Of a stretch of DNA of 64,000 nucleotides, positions 26,454-36,000 are shown piece after piece (position 1 is the stretch's first letter; every line of letters begins with the position of its first letter). The DNA is from an uncultured Christensenellaceae bacterium (GTDB lineage Bacteria > Bacillota > Clostridia > Christensenellales > Borkfalkiaceae). The translations under genes were made by a program, and so were the position numbers. Below the pieces are notes generated by a model. The model did no database searches and was not told where the DNA came from. It saw nothing but the letters and a program-made list of their open reading frames with translations. The DNA lies in NCBI GenBank assembly GCA_910588465.1, contig CAJUOP010000005.1, forward strand, positions 1 through 64,000, written 5' to 3'.

Positions 26454-28315
26454 CCATGAACGGATTTTGCGAAGGCGCGTGCGACGCAGTCGTCATCGGC
26501 GCGGGGCACGCGGGGTGCGAGGCGGCGCTCGCGCTCGCCCGCACGGGGCGTAGCACGGTAATGCTCACCCTGAATTTAGACAGCATCGGATTTATGCCCT
26601 GCAACCCCTCCGTCGGCGGAACGGCGAAGGGGCATTTGGTGCGCGAAATCGACGCGCTGGGCGGAGAAATGGGCGTAAACGCGGACAAGTGTCTGTTACA
26701 GATCCGTATGCTGAACGGCGGCAAAGGCGCGGCGGTGCAGTCGCTCCGCGCGCAAACGGACAAAAACGCCTATCACCGCGAAATGAAGCGCACGCTGGAG
26801 CACACCGAAAATCTGCGCATCGTGCAGGGCGAAGCCGCCCGTATCCTCACCGAAAACGGACACGTGACGGGCGTGGAAACGACCTACGGCGGCGTGTTTT
26901 CCTGCAAAGCGGTTATCGTCGCGACGGGCGTGTATCTCAATTCACAGACGATCACGGGCGAATGTGTGAAAAAAAGCGGACCGAACGGGTTTTCCAACGC
27001 AACCGAGCTCACGAAAAACCTGATCGGGCTCGGCTTCGGGGTGCGCCGCTTTAAAACGGGCACGCCCGCCCGCGTGGACGGCAGAACGGTCGATTTTTCA
27101 CGTCTGCAACGGCAGGACGGCGAAGAAGTTTACCCCTTCTCTTTTTTAAGCGACCGCGTGCCCGAAACGCAGACGCCCTGTTATCTCGCCTACACCAACG
27201 AAAAAACGCATCGACTCATTTTAGACAATCTCGAAAGAGCGCCCCTGTATAACGGGCTCATCTCCTCTACGGGACCGCGCTACTGCCCTTCGATCGAAAC
27301 GAAGATCGTGCGCTTCCGCGACAAGGAACGGCACCAGCTATTTTTAGAGCCCGAGGGCGCGGACACCACCGAAATTTACGTGCAGGGGCTTTCGACCTCC
27401 CTCCCCCACGATTTACAAAAGCAGATGTACCGCACCGTGGAAGGGCTCGAACACTGCGAAATCGTACGCTACGCCTATGCGATCGAATACGACTGTATCG
27501 ACTCGCTCGACTTATATCCCACGCTCGAAGCCAAAAAGGTTGCGGGGCTGTACTTCGCGGGGCAGATCAACGGCACCAGCGGCTACGAAGAGGCGGCGGC
27601 ACAGGGTTTGGTGGCAGGCTTAAACGCCTCGTTAAAGCTGCGCGGGCTTCCCCCTCTCGTCTTACGGCGGGACGAGGCATATATCGGCGTTCTGATCGAC
27701 GACCTCGTTACCAAGGGCACGGACGAGCCCTACCGCATGATGACCTCCCGCGCCGAATTCCGCCTGTCGCTGCGGCAGGACAACGCGGATATGCGGTTAA
27801 CTCAAACGGGTTACGATTGCGGGCTGGTCTCTGACGAGAGGTATCGGAAATTTACCGAACGCAAGCGGCTGCGCGAGGAATCGCTCTCGCTGTTAAACGG
27901 TCGGGCGGACCGCGAAAAGGCAAACGCGCTCGTCGTCGCGCACGGCTATCCCCCGCTCGCGGGGGGCGCAAGCTATGCCGACCTGTTGCGCCGCGGAATT
28001 CCGCTAAAAGAATTAGAAGAAGAATTCGGCATTTTACAGAGCGTCCCGCGCGACGTGAAAATCACATGCGAAACGGAGATCCGTTACGAGGGCTATTTAA
28101 AGAGTAATCTCGAACAGATAAAAAAGGCGAAAAAGACGGAGCAGACGCCTTTGCCCGAGGATATCGACTATCATAAGATAGAGGGGCTGCGGCTGGAAGC
28201 GCGCGAAAAACTGCAACGCGTCCGCCCGCTGAATTTGGGACAGGCGGAGCGCATTTCGGGCGTGAATCCCGCCGATATCGCCGTTTTAATGATTTGGCTG
28301 AGTTTGAGAAAATAA
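26450..28315 (+). CDS. mnmG: tRNA uridine-5-carboxymethylaminomethyl modification enzyme MnmG (GidA)
   Basis: MnmG works with MnmE to modify U34 of tRNAs reading split codon boxes, using FAD. The FAD-binding motif VIGAGHAGCEAALALARTG is at the N-terminus, followed by NPSVGGTAKGHLVREIDALGG and GTPARVDGRTVDFS. The C-terminal helical domain ends with the family pattern NPADIAVLMIWL. The start is either GTG at 26450, overlapping the dnaA stop as GTGA, or ATG at 26456; neither has a clear ribosome site, so coupling to dnaA translation is likely. mnmE is not in the window. Confidence 0.96.
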   Translation: MTMNGFCEGACDAVVIGAGHAGCEAALALARTGRSTVMLTLNLDSIGFMPCNPSVGGTAKGHLVREIDALGGEMGVNADKCLLQIRMLNGGKGAAVQSLRAQTDKNAYHREMKRTLEHTENLRIVQGEAARILTENGHVTGVETTYGGVFSCKAVIVATGVYLNSQTITGECVKKSGPNGFSNATELTKNLIGLGFGVRRFKTGTPARVDGRTVDFSRLQRQDGEEVYPFSFLSDRVPETQTPCYLAYTNEKTHRLILDNLERAPLYNGLISSTGPRYCPSIETKIVRFRDKERHQLFLEPEGADTTEIYVQGLSTSLPHDLQKQMYRTVEGLEHCEIVRYAYAIEYDCIDSLDLYPTLEAKKVAGLYFAGQINGTSGYEEAAAQGLVAGLNASLKLRGLPPLVLRRDEAYIGVLIDDLVTKGTDEPYRMMTSRAEFRLSLRQDNADMRLTQTGYDCGLVSDERYRKFTERKRLREESLSLLNGRADREKANALVVAHGYPPLAGGASYADLLRRGIPLKELEEEFGILQSVPRDVKITCETEIRYEGYLKSNLEQIKKAKKTEQTPLPEDIDYHKIEGLRLEAREKLQRVRPLNLGQAERISGVNPADIAVLMIWLSLRK

Positions 28316-28444
28316 CACCGGGATACGATACTTTAAAACAGATTTCATATGCTTTCAGTATTTCTGCCGATTATTTTTTAGGCATTAAAGACAGTTATTA
28401 AATTTCAACACCGCTTATACGCAACAATCGGAAAATAATCCGCA

Positions 28445-28558
28445 TTTCCCCGTGGGATTCATTCGGTCGTTTCACTCCCTCAGAATGACAACGACTGCGC
28501 TCCCCCTCTGTCATTCAGAGGTGCGGCGAAGCCGCTCCGCAGGAATCCCATGAACAAA
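28445..28558. repeat. Dispersed GTCATTC-type intergenic repeat, mnmG-glyA gap
   Basis: The 317 bases between mnmG and glyA hold no gene. The middle is a repeat region with the pieces CAGAATGACA, TGTCATTCAGAGG and AGGAATCCCATGAAC. A 28-base block starting CGGTCGTTTCACTCC (28464-28491) is identical to 38433-38460. The first ~100 bases are AT-rich with no feature I recognise. Confidence 0.75.
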
Positions 28559-28583
28559 ATCCGCCTGCGGACGCACAATAAAC

Positions 28584-28620
28584 AACCGCCCGCCCTTGCA
28601 TTTTGCAAGGGCGGGCGGTT
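28584..28620 (-). terminator. Strong hairpin between the convergent mnmG and glyA genes
   Basis: A perfect 17-bp stem (28584-28600 with 28604-28620) and a 3-base loop form a GC-rich hairpin 13 bases beyond the glyA stop. T-rich sequence follows on both strands, so it may terminate both genes. Confidence 0.8.
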
Positions 28621-28632
28621 TACCGTTTCTTC

Positions 28633-29883
28633 TTATAAAATATCGTTCGCGTAAATAGGAAACTTTGCGCAGAGCGCGGCGACCTTTTCCCCTACGCCCG
28701 CCACCGCAGCCTCGCCGCCGCGAATCACTTCGGTAACCAAATCGGCGATCTTCTCCGCCTCGCCCTCCTTCATACCGCGGGAAGTAACGGCGGGAGTTCC
28801 GATACGCACCCCGCTTGTAATAAACGGCGAAGTCGTCTCGAACGGGATCGTATTTTTATTCGCGGTGATATGCGCTTTGTCGAGCAGCGCTTCCAGCTCC
28901 TTTCCCGTCATGTTCTCCTTGCGCAGATCGACCAGCATCAGATGATTGTCCGTGCCGCCCGAAACCAACCGCACGCCGCGCTCGGTAAACCGCTTCGCCA
29001 TCGCCGCCGCGTTCTTTACGATTTGCGCCTGATACTCCTTAAATTCCGGAGACAGCGCCTCGCGGAACGCAACCGCCTTTGCGGCGATCACGTGCATGAG
29101 CGGTCCGCCCTGCGTTCCGGGGAAAATCGCCTTGTCGATCGCCTTGCCGTATTGTTCCTTGCACATAATAACGCCGCCGCGCGGTCCGCGCAGGGTTTTA
29201 TGCGTGGTAGAGGTTACAAAGTCGGCATAGGGCACGGGGGAAGGGTGCAGCCCCGCCGCCACCAACCCCGCGATATGCGCGATATCCACCATCATCAGTG
29301 CGCCCGCCTTGTCGCAGATTTCGCGGATCCGCTTAAAATCGAGGAAACGCGGATATGCGCTCGCGCCCGATACGATCAGCTTCGGCTTGCATTCGAGGGC
29401 GATTTTCTCCATCTCGTCGTAGTCCACCGTTTCCGTTTCGGGAGAAACGCCGTAAGGGACGATGTTAAAATACGTACCCGAAATATTCACGGGCGAGCCG
29501 TGCGTCAGGTGTCCGCCGTGAGAAAGATTCATGCCCATGATCGTATCGCCCGGCTTTAACACGGCGAAGTAAACGGCAAAGTTCGCCTGCGCTCCGCTGT
29601 GCGGCTGTACGTTGCAATATTCGCAGCCGAACAGCTCCTTTAAACGCTCGCGCGCCAGATTTTCGGCAACGTCCACAAACTCGCAGCCGCCGTAATAACG
29701 CTTGCCGGGATACCCTTCCGCATACTTGTTGGTAAGGTGGCTGCCCATCGCCGCCATCACCGCGGGCGAAACGATATTTTCGCTTGCGATCAGTTCGAGA
29801 TTGCCCCGCTGCCGCGCAAGCTCGCGCTCCATCGCGGCACAAAGCTCGGGGTCTGCTTTTTGAATACAAGATAAATCGATCAT
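28633..29883 (-). CDS. glyA: Serine hydroxymethyltransferase
   Basis: GlyA interconverts serine and glycine and loads tetrahydrofolate with a one-carbon unit, using PLP. The PLP lysine lies in TSTTHKTLRGPRGG, and the substrate and folate motifs (SENIVSPAVMAAMGSHLTNKYAEG cut across residues 35-58, and GYPGKRYYGG) are intact. At 416 residues it is full length. It has its own promoter and terminator. The methylenetetrahydrofolate it makes is the TrmFO cofactor, a metabolic link rather than a positional one. Confidence 0.97.
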   Translation of the reverse strand: MIDLSCIQKADPELCAAMERELARQRGNLELIASENIVSPAVMAAMGSHLTNKYAEGYPGKRYYGGCEFVDVAENLARERLKELFGCEYCNVQPHSGAQANFAVYFAVLKPGDTIMGMNLSHGGHLTHGSPVNISGTYFNIVPYGVSPETETVDYDEMEKIALECKPKLIVSGASAYPRFLDFKRIREICDKAGALMMVDIAHIAGLVAAGLHPSPVPYADFVTSTTHKTLRGPRGGVIMCKEQYGKAIDKAIFPGTQGGPLMHVIAAKAVAFREALSPEFKEYQAQIVKNAAAMAKRFTERGVRLVSGGTDNHLMLVDLRKENMTGKELEALLDKAHITANKNTIPFETTSPFITSGVRIGTPAVTSRGMKEGEAEKIADLVTEVIRGGEAAVAGVGEKVAALCAKFPIYANDIL

Positions 29884-29901
29884 AGTTTTCTCCTTCGGTT
29901 T

Positions 29902-29930
29902 ATTATATCATTTTTATCCGTGATTTGCAA
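29902..29930 (-). promoter_or_regulatory. Predicted glyA promoter
   Basis: TTGCAA (29925-29930) and TATAAT (29902-29907) are separated by 17 bases on the minus strand, about 20 bases ahead of the ATG, which has AAGGAG. No purine operator is recognisable. Confidence 0.7.
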
Positions 29931-29972
29931 TCGTTCGGAAAAACTTTCATGCAAGAATTTTCCGCATATCAA

Positions 29973-31250
29973 TTATTTGCGCCCGAGGGTAAGATACGCC
30001 TTGCGGGAGGTCGCCTCCGTCACCTTGATTTTGTCGCTTATCTCCACCCCGCAAACGGCGAACACTTCGTCTCCGTCCGCAATCAGCGGCAGCTCCCGCC
30101 CCGCGCGCGCGGAAATCTTTTTATCCGTCAAATATTTTTTCAACTTTTTACGGTTGCCTCCAAAAGGCGTAAACGTATCCCCCTCGCGGCGCGTCCGCAA
30201 TACGGCGGTCGGCGGGATCATGTCCATATCGAAAACGAGCGCGTTTTTCACGCACGTTTCGCTCACAGCCACCGTAAACGCGCCGAACGCGATTTCTCCG
30301 ACGACGAACGGAACCTCTTGCGCGCTTTGTTCGCAAACGCGGTAAATTACGGCAAAATCGCCCTCCCTGATCCCTTCCGTACCGTTCGGAAGCGAAGCCT
30401 TTCGCCCGCTCTGCAATTCCTTTAACGCAAAAATTTCCGCAATGTTCTTTTCGGTGTAGCTTTCCACGCCCAACGCCCGAAAGGCAATCGCGCAGGCACG
30501 CGCAAACAGCGGCGCGGGAAGCGATAACGGAAAGCGCACGCCGTCCGTACCGACCGTCACCTGCTCGGCGGCGAGCGAACGCAGATACGAGTCGTCCTCC
30601 TCCGCCTTGCGCGCAAACTGCGCCAAATGCGCGCCGGCTCCGTTCGCCACGCGTTCCAGGGCAGGCATCACCGTACGGCGGATTTTATTTCGCATATACG
30701 TTTGGTCGCGGTTGGTGCGGTCCTTTCTGTATGTTAACCGATGCGCCCGCACGTACGCCTCGATTTCCGCCCGTGAAACGTTCAGCAGCGGTCGGATCAG
30801 CCCGTCTCTTTCGCGAATGGCGTTGAGCCCCGAAAGCGAGGTGCCGCGCGCAAGGCGGAACAGCACCGTCTCCGCCAGATCGTCGCGGTGATGCGCGGTC
30901 GCCACAAAGTCGGCTTCGCCGTCCTTTAAGATCCGATCGAAACAAGCGTAGCGGAACCGCCGCCCCGCCTCCTCCAGCCCGCGTTTATTTTCGCGCGCAA
31001 GGGCGGGCACGTCGGCGCGGAAGGTCCGCAGCGGAACGCCCAAGGCTTCGCAAAAAGACTGCACGAACGCCAAATCGCGCAAAGACTCCTTTCCGCGGAT
31101 CCCGTGCTCGCAGGTGACGGCGGAAACCGCAATTTGAAATTGTTCCGCCTGCGAGAAAAGGTCGTAGAGCAACGCGACGGAATCTGCCCCGCCCGATACC
31201 GCAACGCAAATCCGCTTTCCCGCATAGCCGCTGAAATCGCATAAATTCAT
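29973..31250 (-). CDS. tilS: tRNA(Ile)-lysidine synthetase TilS
   Basis: TilS attaches lysine to C34 of the CAU-anticodon isoleucine tRNA so that it reads AUA. The PP-loop motif CVAVSGGADSVALLYDLF is near residue 16, and TAHHRDDLAETVLFRLARGTSLSGL is the substrate-side signature. The C-terminal ~200 residues are the TilS-specific domains, ending in the RREGDTFTPFGGNRKKLKKYL segment that precedes the tail. At 425 residues it is full length. Two CAU tRNA genes lie upstream on the other strand, but both look like methionine tRNAs. Confidence 0.95.
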   Translation of the reverse strand: MNLCDFSGYAGKRICVAVSGGADSVALLYDLFSQAEQFQIAVSAVTCEHGIRGKESLRDLAFVQSFCEALGVPLRTFRADVPALARENKRGLEEAGRRFRYACFDRILKDGEADFVATAHHRDDLAETVLFRLARGTSLSGLNAIRERDGLIRPLLNVSRAEIEAYVRAHRLTYRKDRTNRDQTYMRNKIRRTVMPALERVANGAGAHLAQFARKAEEDDSYLRSLAAEQVTVGTDGVRFPLSLPAPLFARACAIAFRALGVESYTEKNIAEIFALKELQSGRKASLPNGTEGIREGDFAVIYRVCEQSAQEVPFVVGEIAFGAFTVAVSETCVKNALVFDMDMIPPTAVLRTRREGDTFTPFGGNRKKLKKYLTDKKISARAGRELPLIADGDEVFAVCGVEISDKIKVTEATSRKAYLTLGRK

Positions 31251-31334
31251 GCGGATATTATAACACGAAACGCGCGATTTGGCAACGGGAGAATTTAAAA
31301 ATAAAAAATTCTTATAATTTTACGGCAAAAACAG

Positions 31335-31363
31335 TTGACAAAATTCTTTCCGTCCTATAAAAT
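31335..31363 (+). promoter_or_regulatory. Promoter of the tRNA cluster
   Basis: TTGACA (31335-31340) and TAAAAT (31358-31363) are 17 bases apart, 38 bases before the first tRNA. Confidence 0.75.
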
Positions 31364-31401
31364 GAATAAGCTATTCGGTGCGAAAATCCGAATACCGTTA
31401 T

Positions 31402-31478
<77 letters not shown>

Positions 31479-31479
31479 T

Positions 31480-31556
31480 GGCGATGTAGCTTAGTTGGTT
31501 AGAGCGATCGGTTCATACCCGATAGGTCAGCGGTTCGACTCCACTCATCGCTACCA
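31480..31556 (+). tRNA. tRNA-Met (CAT, elongator)
   Basis: A 77-nt tRNA with encoded CCA, one base after tRNA-fMet. The anticodon loop is TTCATAC and the acceptor begins with a G1-T72 wobble; both match the elongator methionine tRNA of Bacillus rather than the lysidine-modified isoleucine tRNA. The T stem (AGCGG with CCACT) has a C51-A63 mismatch. Confidence 0.9.
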
Positions 31557-31587
31557 ATAAAAATCGGCTTTTGCCGTTTTTATATAC

Positions 31588-31662
31588 GGCCCGTTGGTCA
31601 AGAGGTTAAGACATCACCCTTTCACGGTGGTATCATGGGTTCGATTCCCGTACGGGTCACCA
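31588..31662 (+). tRNA. tRNA-Glu (TTC)
   Basis: A 75-nt tRNA with encoded CCA, acceptor GGCCCGT and anticodon loop CTTTCAC. All stems pair, with only wobbles at T27-G43 and T50-G64. Confidence 0.95.
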
Positions 31663-31703
31663 AAAATAAAATGGGCTTTTAAAAAGCCCATTTTATTTTT
31701 GGT
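31663..31703 (+). terminator. Terminator of the tRNA cluster
   Basis: An AAAATAAAATGGGCTTTT arm pairs with AAAAGCCCATTTTATTTT and ends in a T run, directly after the tRNA-Glu CCA. The symmetry suggests it can act in both directions. Confidence 0.85.
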
Positions 31704-31711
31704 AATTTGTA

Positions 31712-31782
31712 CTCGGCAGCGAACCCATCGGGTTCGCGCGAGCATAGCGACGCTCAACCGAGGGGTCCCCTTCGGGGTATCG
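31712..31782 (+). repeat. 71-bp hairpin-rich repeat, copy 1
   Basis: First copy of a 71-bp unit beginning CTCGGCAGCGAACCC. It contains three short hairpins: GAACCC/GGGTTC, GAGC/GCTC and CCCC-TTCG-GGGG. It lies right after the tRNA terminator. Confidence 0.85.
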
Positions 31783-31810
31783 GTTGATTCCCGCATTCAA
31801 GTTTTTATTC

Positions 31811-31881
31811 CTCGGCAGCGAACCCGTCGGGTTCGCGCGAGCGCAGCGACGCTCAACCGAGGGGTCCCCTTCGGGGTGTCG
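31811..31881 (+). repeat. 71-bp hairpin-rich repeat, copy 2
   Basis: Second copy, 28 bases after copy 1 and differing from it at only a few positions. Some of those changes (ATC to GTC in the first loop) fall in loops and leave the stems paired. It ends 36 bases before the next gene. Confidence 0.85.
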
Positions 31882-31916
31882 CTTATCTGAAACGTAAAGT
31901 TACAAAAGGTGAAAAT

Positions 31917-32732
31917 ATGTTAGTTGTTTTTTCGGGCGGATCGGGCGTAGGCAAAAATACCGTAATCGCACAGCTGTTAAAAAGCGGCAATTTCATTTTA
32001 ATGCCCACCTACACCACGCGCGGCAAGCGCGACGGCGAGAGCGAGGGCAACCCCTATTGCTACCTTTCCGACGAAGAGTTTGCCCGCAAAATCGAAGAGG
32101 GCGACTTTTACGAATATCAAAAAGTACACAATCATTATTACGGCACCTCGAAAACGCTGCTGAAAAACGCGCTCGCTTCGGGCAAAACCTTATTAAAGGA
32201 TATCGACGTGATCGGCACGCAGAATCTTTTAAAAACCGTTTCAGCCCACGTAAAAATGCTCACCGTATTTTTAAAGGTCGATTCCCCCGAGATTTTAAGA
32301 GAACGGCTGAAAGGACGGGGCGAAACGGAAATCGATCTGCGGTTACAGCGCTACGGTTTGGAACAGCAATACGCCGCGGAATACGACTATATTATCAACA
32401 ACGTTTCTTTGGCGCTCACCTTAAACGTTTTAAATAAAATTTTCGAACATGAAAAATCGGGGCTTCGGTTAAGCAGCGCGAACGCGGGGGAAATTTGTAA
32501 AGAGAAAGTCCTCGAATACGCGAAAAGGCTGAAAGCGGGCGAAAAGCTCTCCCCCGTTCAAGTCGCCGTAACGGAGACCGGACTTTCTATCGTAAACGGA
32601 CGGCACCGTTATCTCGCTTCTCTCGCCGCCGAATGCAGGATCGCCAAAGAAATCGTATCGGGCGAACGCGCGCCGCTTCCCGACCAGACGGAATGGAAAC
32701 GCGCCGTAACCGAATTCGGCAAAAATTCATAA
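31917..32732 (+). CDS. Guanylate-kinase-like domain fused to a ParB/Srx-like domain
   Basis: Residues 1-185 resemble guanylate kinase: P-loop FSGGSGVGKNTVIAQLL, TYTTRGKRDGESEGNPYCYLSDEEF, FYEYQKVHNHYYGT for GMP binding, and a later RLQRYGLEQQYAAEYDYIINN. The usual GPSGVGK(S/T)T reads GGSGVGKNT, so Asn replaces the Ser/Thr at the Mg2+ position. After residue ~190 comes a second module with LSPVQVAVTETGLSIVNGRHRYLASLA, the (D/N)GxHRxxA pattern of ParB/sulfiredoxin-like folds. A housekeeping Gmk would end near residue 200, so this is a fusion and may be a kinase or phosphotransferase with a special substrate. AAAGGTG precedes the ATG. It is monocistronic. Confidence 0.7.
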   Translation: MLVVFSGGSGVGKNTVIAQLLKSGNFILMPTYTTRGKRDGESEGNPYCYLSDEEFARKIEEGDFYEYQKVHNHYYGTSKTLLKNALASGKTLLKDIDVIGTQNLLKTVSAHVKMLTVFLKVDSPEILRERLKGRGETEIDLRLQRYGLEQQYAAEYDYIINNVSLALTLNVLNKIFEHEKSGLRLSSANAGEICKEKVLEYAKRLKAGEKLSPVQVAVTETGLSIVNGRHRYLASLAAECRIAKEIVSGERAPLPDQTEWKRAVTEFGKNS

Positions 32733-32742
32733 AATACCGAAC

Positions 32743-32776
32743 AAATCCCGCACGGAAATATCCGTGCGGGATTTTT
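32743..32776 (+). terminator. Terminator after the kinase/ParB-like gene
   Basis: CCCGCACGGA and TCCGTGCGGG form a perfect 10-bp stem with an AATA loop, followed by ATTTTT, beginning about 10 bases after the stop. Confidence 0.9.
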
Positions 32777-32891
32777 ATGAATAAAATAATATTATAAACG
32801 CATATACAATTCAAATTATTGAATATATTCATAAAATCAGCCAAAAGAATTGCGAAAATTGCATGAAATTTTAGATTTGCGGCAAATTTAG

Positions 32892-32998
32892 TTGCGTAAA
32901 CAAACTCTTTTTGTTAAAATATAGTTACTATATATACCTTATAATTGTTTTTCTATTGCATTTTATGGAATAGAAAACCCCCCAAGCAAGCTTGGGGG
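32892..32998 (+). promoter_or_regulatory. Promoter and leader hairpin of the lipoprotein operon
   Basis: The ~300-base AT-rich gap holds TTGCGT (32892-32897) and TAAAAT (32915-32920), 17 bases apart. The leader then contains a perfect 9-bp hairpin, CCCCCAAGC/GCTTGGGGG (32979-32998), ahead of the AGGAGG site. No known riboswitch matches; no other gene is seen in the gap. Confidence 0.5.
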
Positions 32999-33030
32999 AA
33001 ATTATCGAGGCAACGACAGGAGGTTAGAAC

Positions 33031-36000
33031 ATGAGAACCATTAAAAAGACCGTTCTTTTATTCGCGGCGCTGCTCTTTGCGGTAACGCTGGGCATCGGCG
33101 TGTTTACCGCTTGCGACCAGAAAGACGGCTTGGGCAAAGACACCGCATATTCCGTATCGGTCGAATATCCCGACGGAAAGGGCGTAAGCGGTGTTACCGT
33201 CACTTTTTCCATCGGCGAAAAAGAATACGGCTCCGCGAAAACGGACGCGAACGGCACGGCGACCGCAACGCTGCGGGCGGGCGAATATGCCGTAACGCTT
33301 TCCGACCTGCCCGAGGGATACGACTATGAAACGGGCGTTACCACCAACCGCTCGGGGACGCCCTTGAGCATCTCTCTGATCCGGCGGCTTACCGACTATT
33401 CGGCGACCGTCTCACTGCCCGACGGCACGAAAGCGGAGGGCGTTACCGTAGTTTGGAGCAAGGACGGCGCCGTCGCCGGTGAAGCGGAAACGGACGCGAA
33501 CGGCACGGCGAGCAAAAAGCTTGCCGCGGGCACGTACAGCGTGACGGTGAAAAACGAACCCGAAGGATACTGGCTGGAAAACCCGCTTACGGCGAGCGAA
33601 CAAAGCCCCTCCCTCTCGATCTTGTTGCAGGTGGATACGCGGCTTTTATTCACAGTTACGGCGGAAACGACGGGCGGCATGAAGCTGCGCAACGTAAGCC
33701 TTTTCGTGCTCGAGGGCACGAGTACGGTGGCGGAAGCGACCACGGCAAAGGACGGCACGGCTTCCTTCCGTCTGCCCGAAGGCGAATATTCCTTGCTCAC
33801 CTCCACTTCGGCGGCGGGCTTTACCGCAGCGCAGTCGAGCTATGAATTAAATAAAGACAACACCGAAGTAACCGTAAAATTCAACTCTTCGGTCATCACG
33901 GATAAAAACGTGCCCGCCTCGAAAAAATACGTTCTGGGCGACATTATGTACGACTTTATCGTAACCCCCTACAACGACCCCGAGACGAAGATCCAACTTT
34001 CCGAACTGTTAAAGTCCAAAAAGATGGTCATGATCAATTTCTGGTACACCACCTGTTCGTGGTGCATCAAGGAGTTCCCCGCGCTGGAAACGGCTTACGA
34101 GGAGTATAAGGATGAAATCGAAGTGGTTGCCGTAAACGCGTTCTATCCTGCGGAAAACGAAACGACGATTTTCAATTTCCTGCAACAGTATTCCACGCAG
34201 TTCCAGCTCACTTTCCCCGTTGTCTGCGACACGAACAAGCTTTCGGGCAACTTTAACATTCAGGGCTACCCCACCTCCGTATTTATCGACCGCTACGGCG
34301 CGGTCGCACGGATCGAATCGGGCGGGATCGTGTATCCCGAAGTGTGGCTGCAATTGTTCGAAGAGTTCACTGCCGACGATTATACGCAGACCTTTACCCC
34401 CGGTGACGAAGTTTCCGAGCCCGAGGAATTCGTCCCCGATATTCCCGACGTGGAAATGCCCGCGTCCTCCGAAATCGAAGCGGCGATCAACAACACCGGA
34501 ACGGGCTGCAAATTCACATACTATCCCGAAAAGGATTCGAACGACGCGAAATACGCCTGGCCCTTCCTGGTGGCGGAAAAGAACGGAAAGAGCGCGATAA
34601 AGCCCGCCAACTCGGGTTACCGTTCCTCCTATTCGATGATCCACTCGGATATGGAGCTGAAAGCGGGCGACGTAGTCGCATTCGACTTCTTCTCCTCCTG
34701 CGAAGACACCGATATCTTGTACGTGCTCATAGACGGTCTGGTAATGTGGCAGATCTCGGGTACGGGAAAGGATTGGGAAACCTGTTACGCTTACGTAGCG
34801 ATCAGAGACGGCACGTATAAGCTTTCGCTGCTTTACAAGAAAGACAGCACGGCGAACGTGGGCGACGATGCGGTTTACGTCACGAATATGCGTATTTTAA
34901 CAGAACAAGACGTTACGGCGACGACCGATATTCTGCGCCACTGCGCAACGGACATGAACACCGACGGAACGGCTTACGAAAATTACGTGACGCCCGTAAA
35001 AGGCGAGGACGGCTATTACCGCGTAGGAACGCAGGACGGACCTTATATCCTTGCCGACCTCTTCCACAGCACCAACTGGAACACGAAGTCCGTTTATCAG
35101 CTCTATGCGGAAAAAGCGGAAGCGGGGCAGAAATTCATGTACGATCTGGACGGCAAGGGCGTAAAGGACTGCACCGCACTGCTCGTCGAATATCTCAGCA
35201 TTTCCATCAAGTCCGATTGTTACGGCATGGTTCCCGTGGACGAAACGCTGAAAAAACTGCTCGACGCGATCACGAACGAATACAGCGAAAACCATCACGA
35301 ACAGGAATGGCTGGAAATCTGCAAATATTTCTCCCGTTACGGCGCGGAGGGCGAATATCCTTTCCCCATCTGGGGCGTAAACATGAACACCGCGATTTCC
35401 ATTCAGATCGGCGAAACAATCACTTTCCAAACGGACAGGATCGTTCGCCCCGTCAACTCGCTCATGTACAAATTCACTCCCGACAAAGCCGGCGTGTATT
35501 ACCTCCATTCCCTTGTCCCGACAGATAAAGAAGATTTTCAGACGCAAGCCTGGCTGTACACCGAGGAAAACTACGAGGACGAAAACGCGATATACAGCGG
35601 TGACGATCTGTTGGGCACAACCGACCCCGACGACGGCGTAAATTTCTGGATCTACGCAGAGCTGAAAGCGGGCGCCACCTATTATCTCGAATGCGCCTTT
35701 TATTGGAACGACGATTCGACGGTAGGTCAAACCTTCGACTTTAAGGTAGAATACGTCGGCGAATACGCGGAAGTATTAACGGCGGGCGCATCGGGTATGT
35801 ACACCACAAGCGGAAGCGACCTTTCCGGTCCGACCGTATTATCGTATGCCATCGACACCGTGCTCTACGAGGGCAAGTATTACTACAAGAACGCAGACGG
35901 TACGCGCGGCAACGTAATTTATATCGACATCGAACAGCCCACGCGTGCGAACGGATTAATGACGCTGAAAGAGATCGCAAAAAGCTTTATCGACAAAGAC

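Noticed and set aside
31480..31556. tRNA-Ile2 (lysidine) identity for the second CAT tRNA, suggested by the nearby tilS
   Set aside because: The G1-T72 wobble and TTCATAC loop match elongator tRNA-Met rather than tRNA-Ile2.
31594..31890. Open frames on both strands over tRNA-Glu and the 71-bp repeats (for example one ending YGNRTHDTTVKG)
   Set aside because: They are translations of the tRNA and of repeats, a well known source of spurious proteins.
32940..33010. c-di-GMP or preQ1 riboswitch before the lipoprotein gene
   Set aside because: Only a simple hairpin is present; no conserved riboswitch core was recognised.
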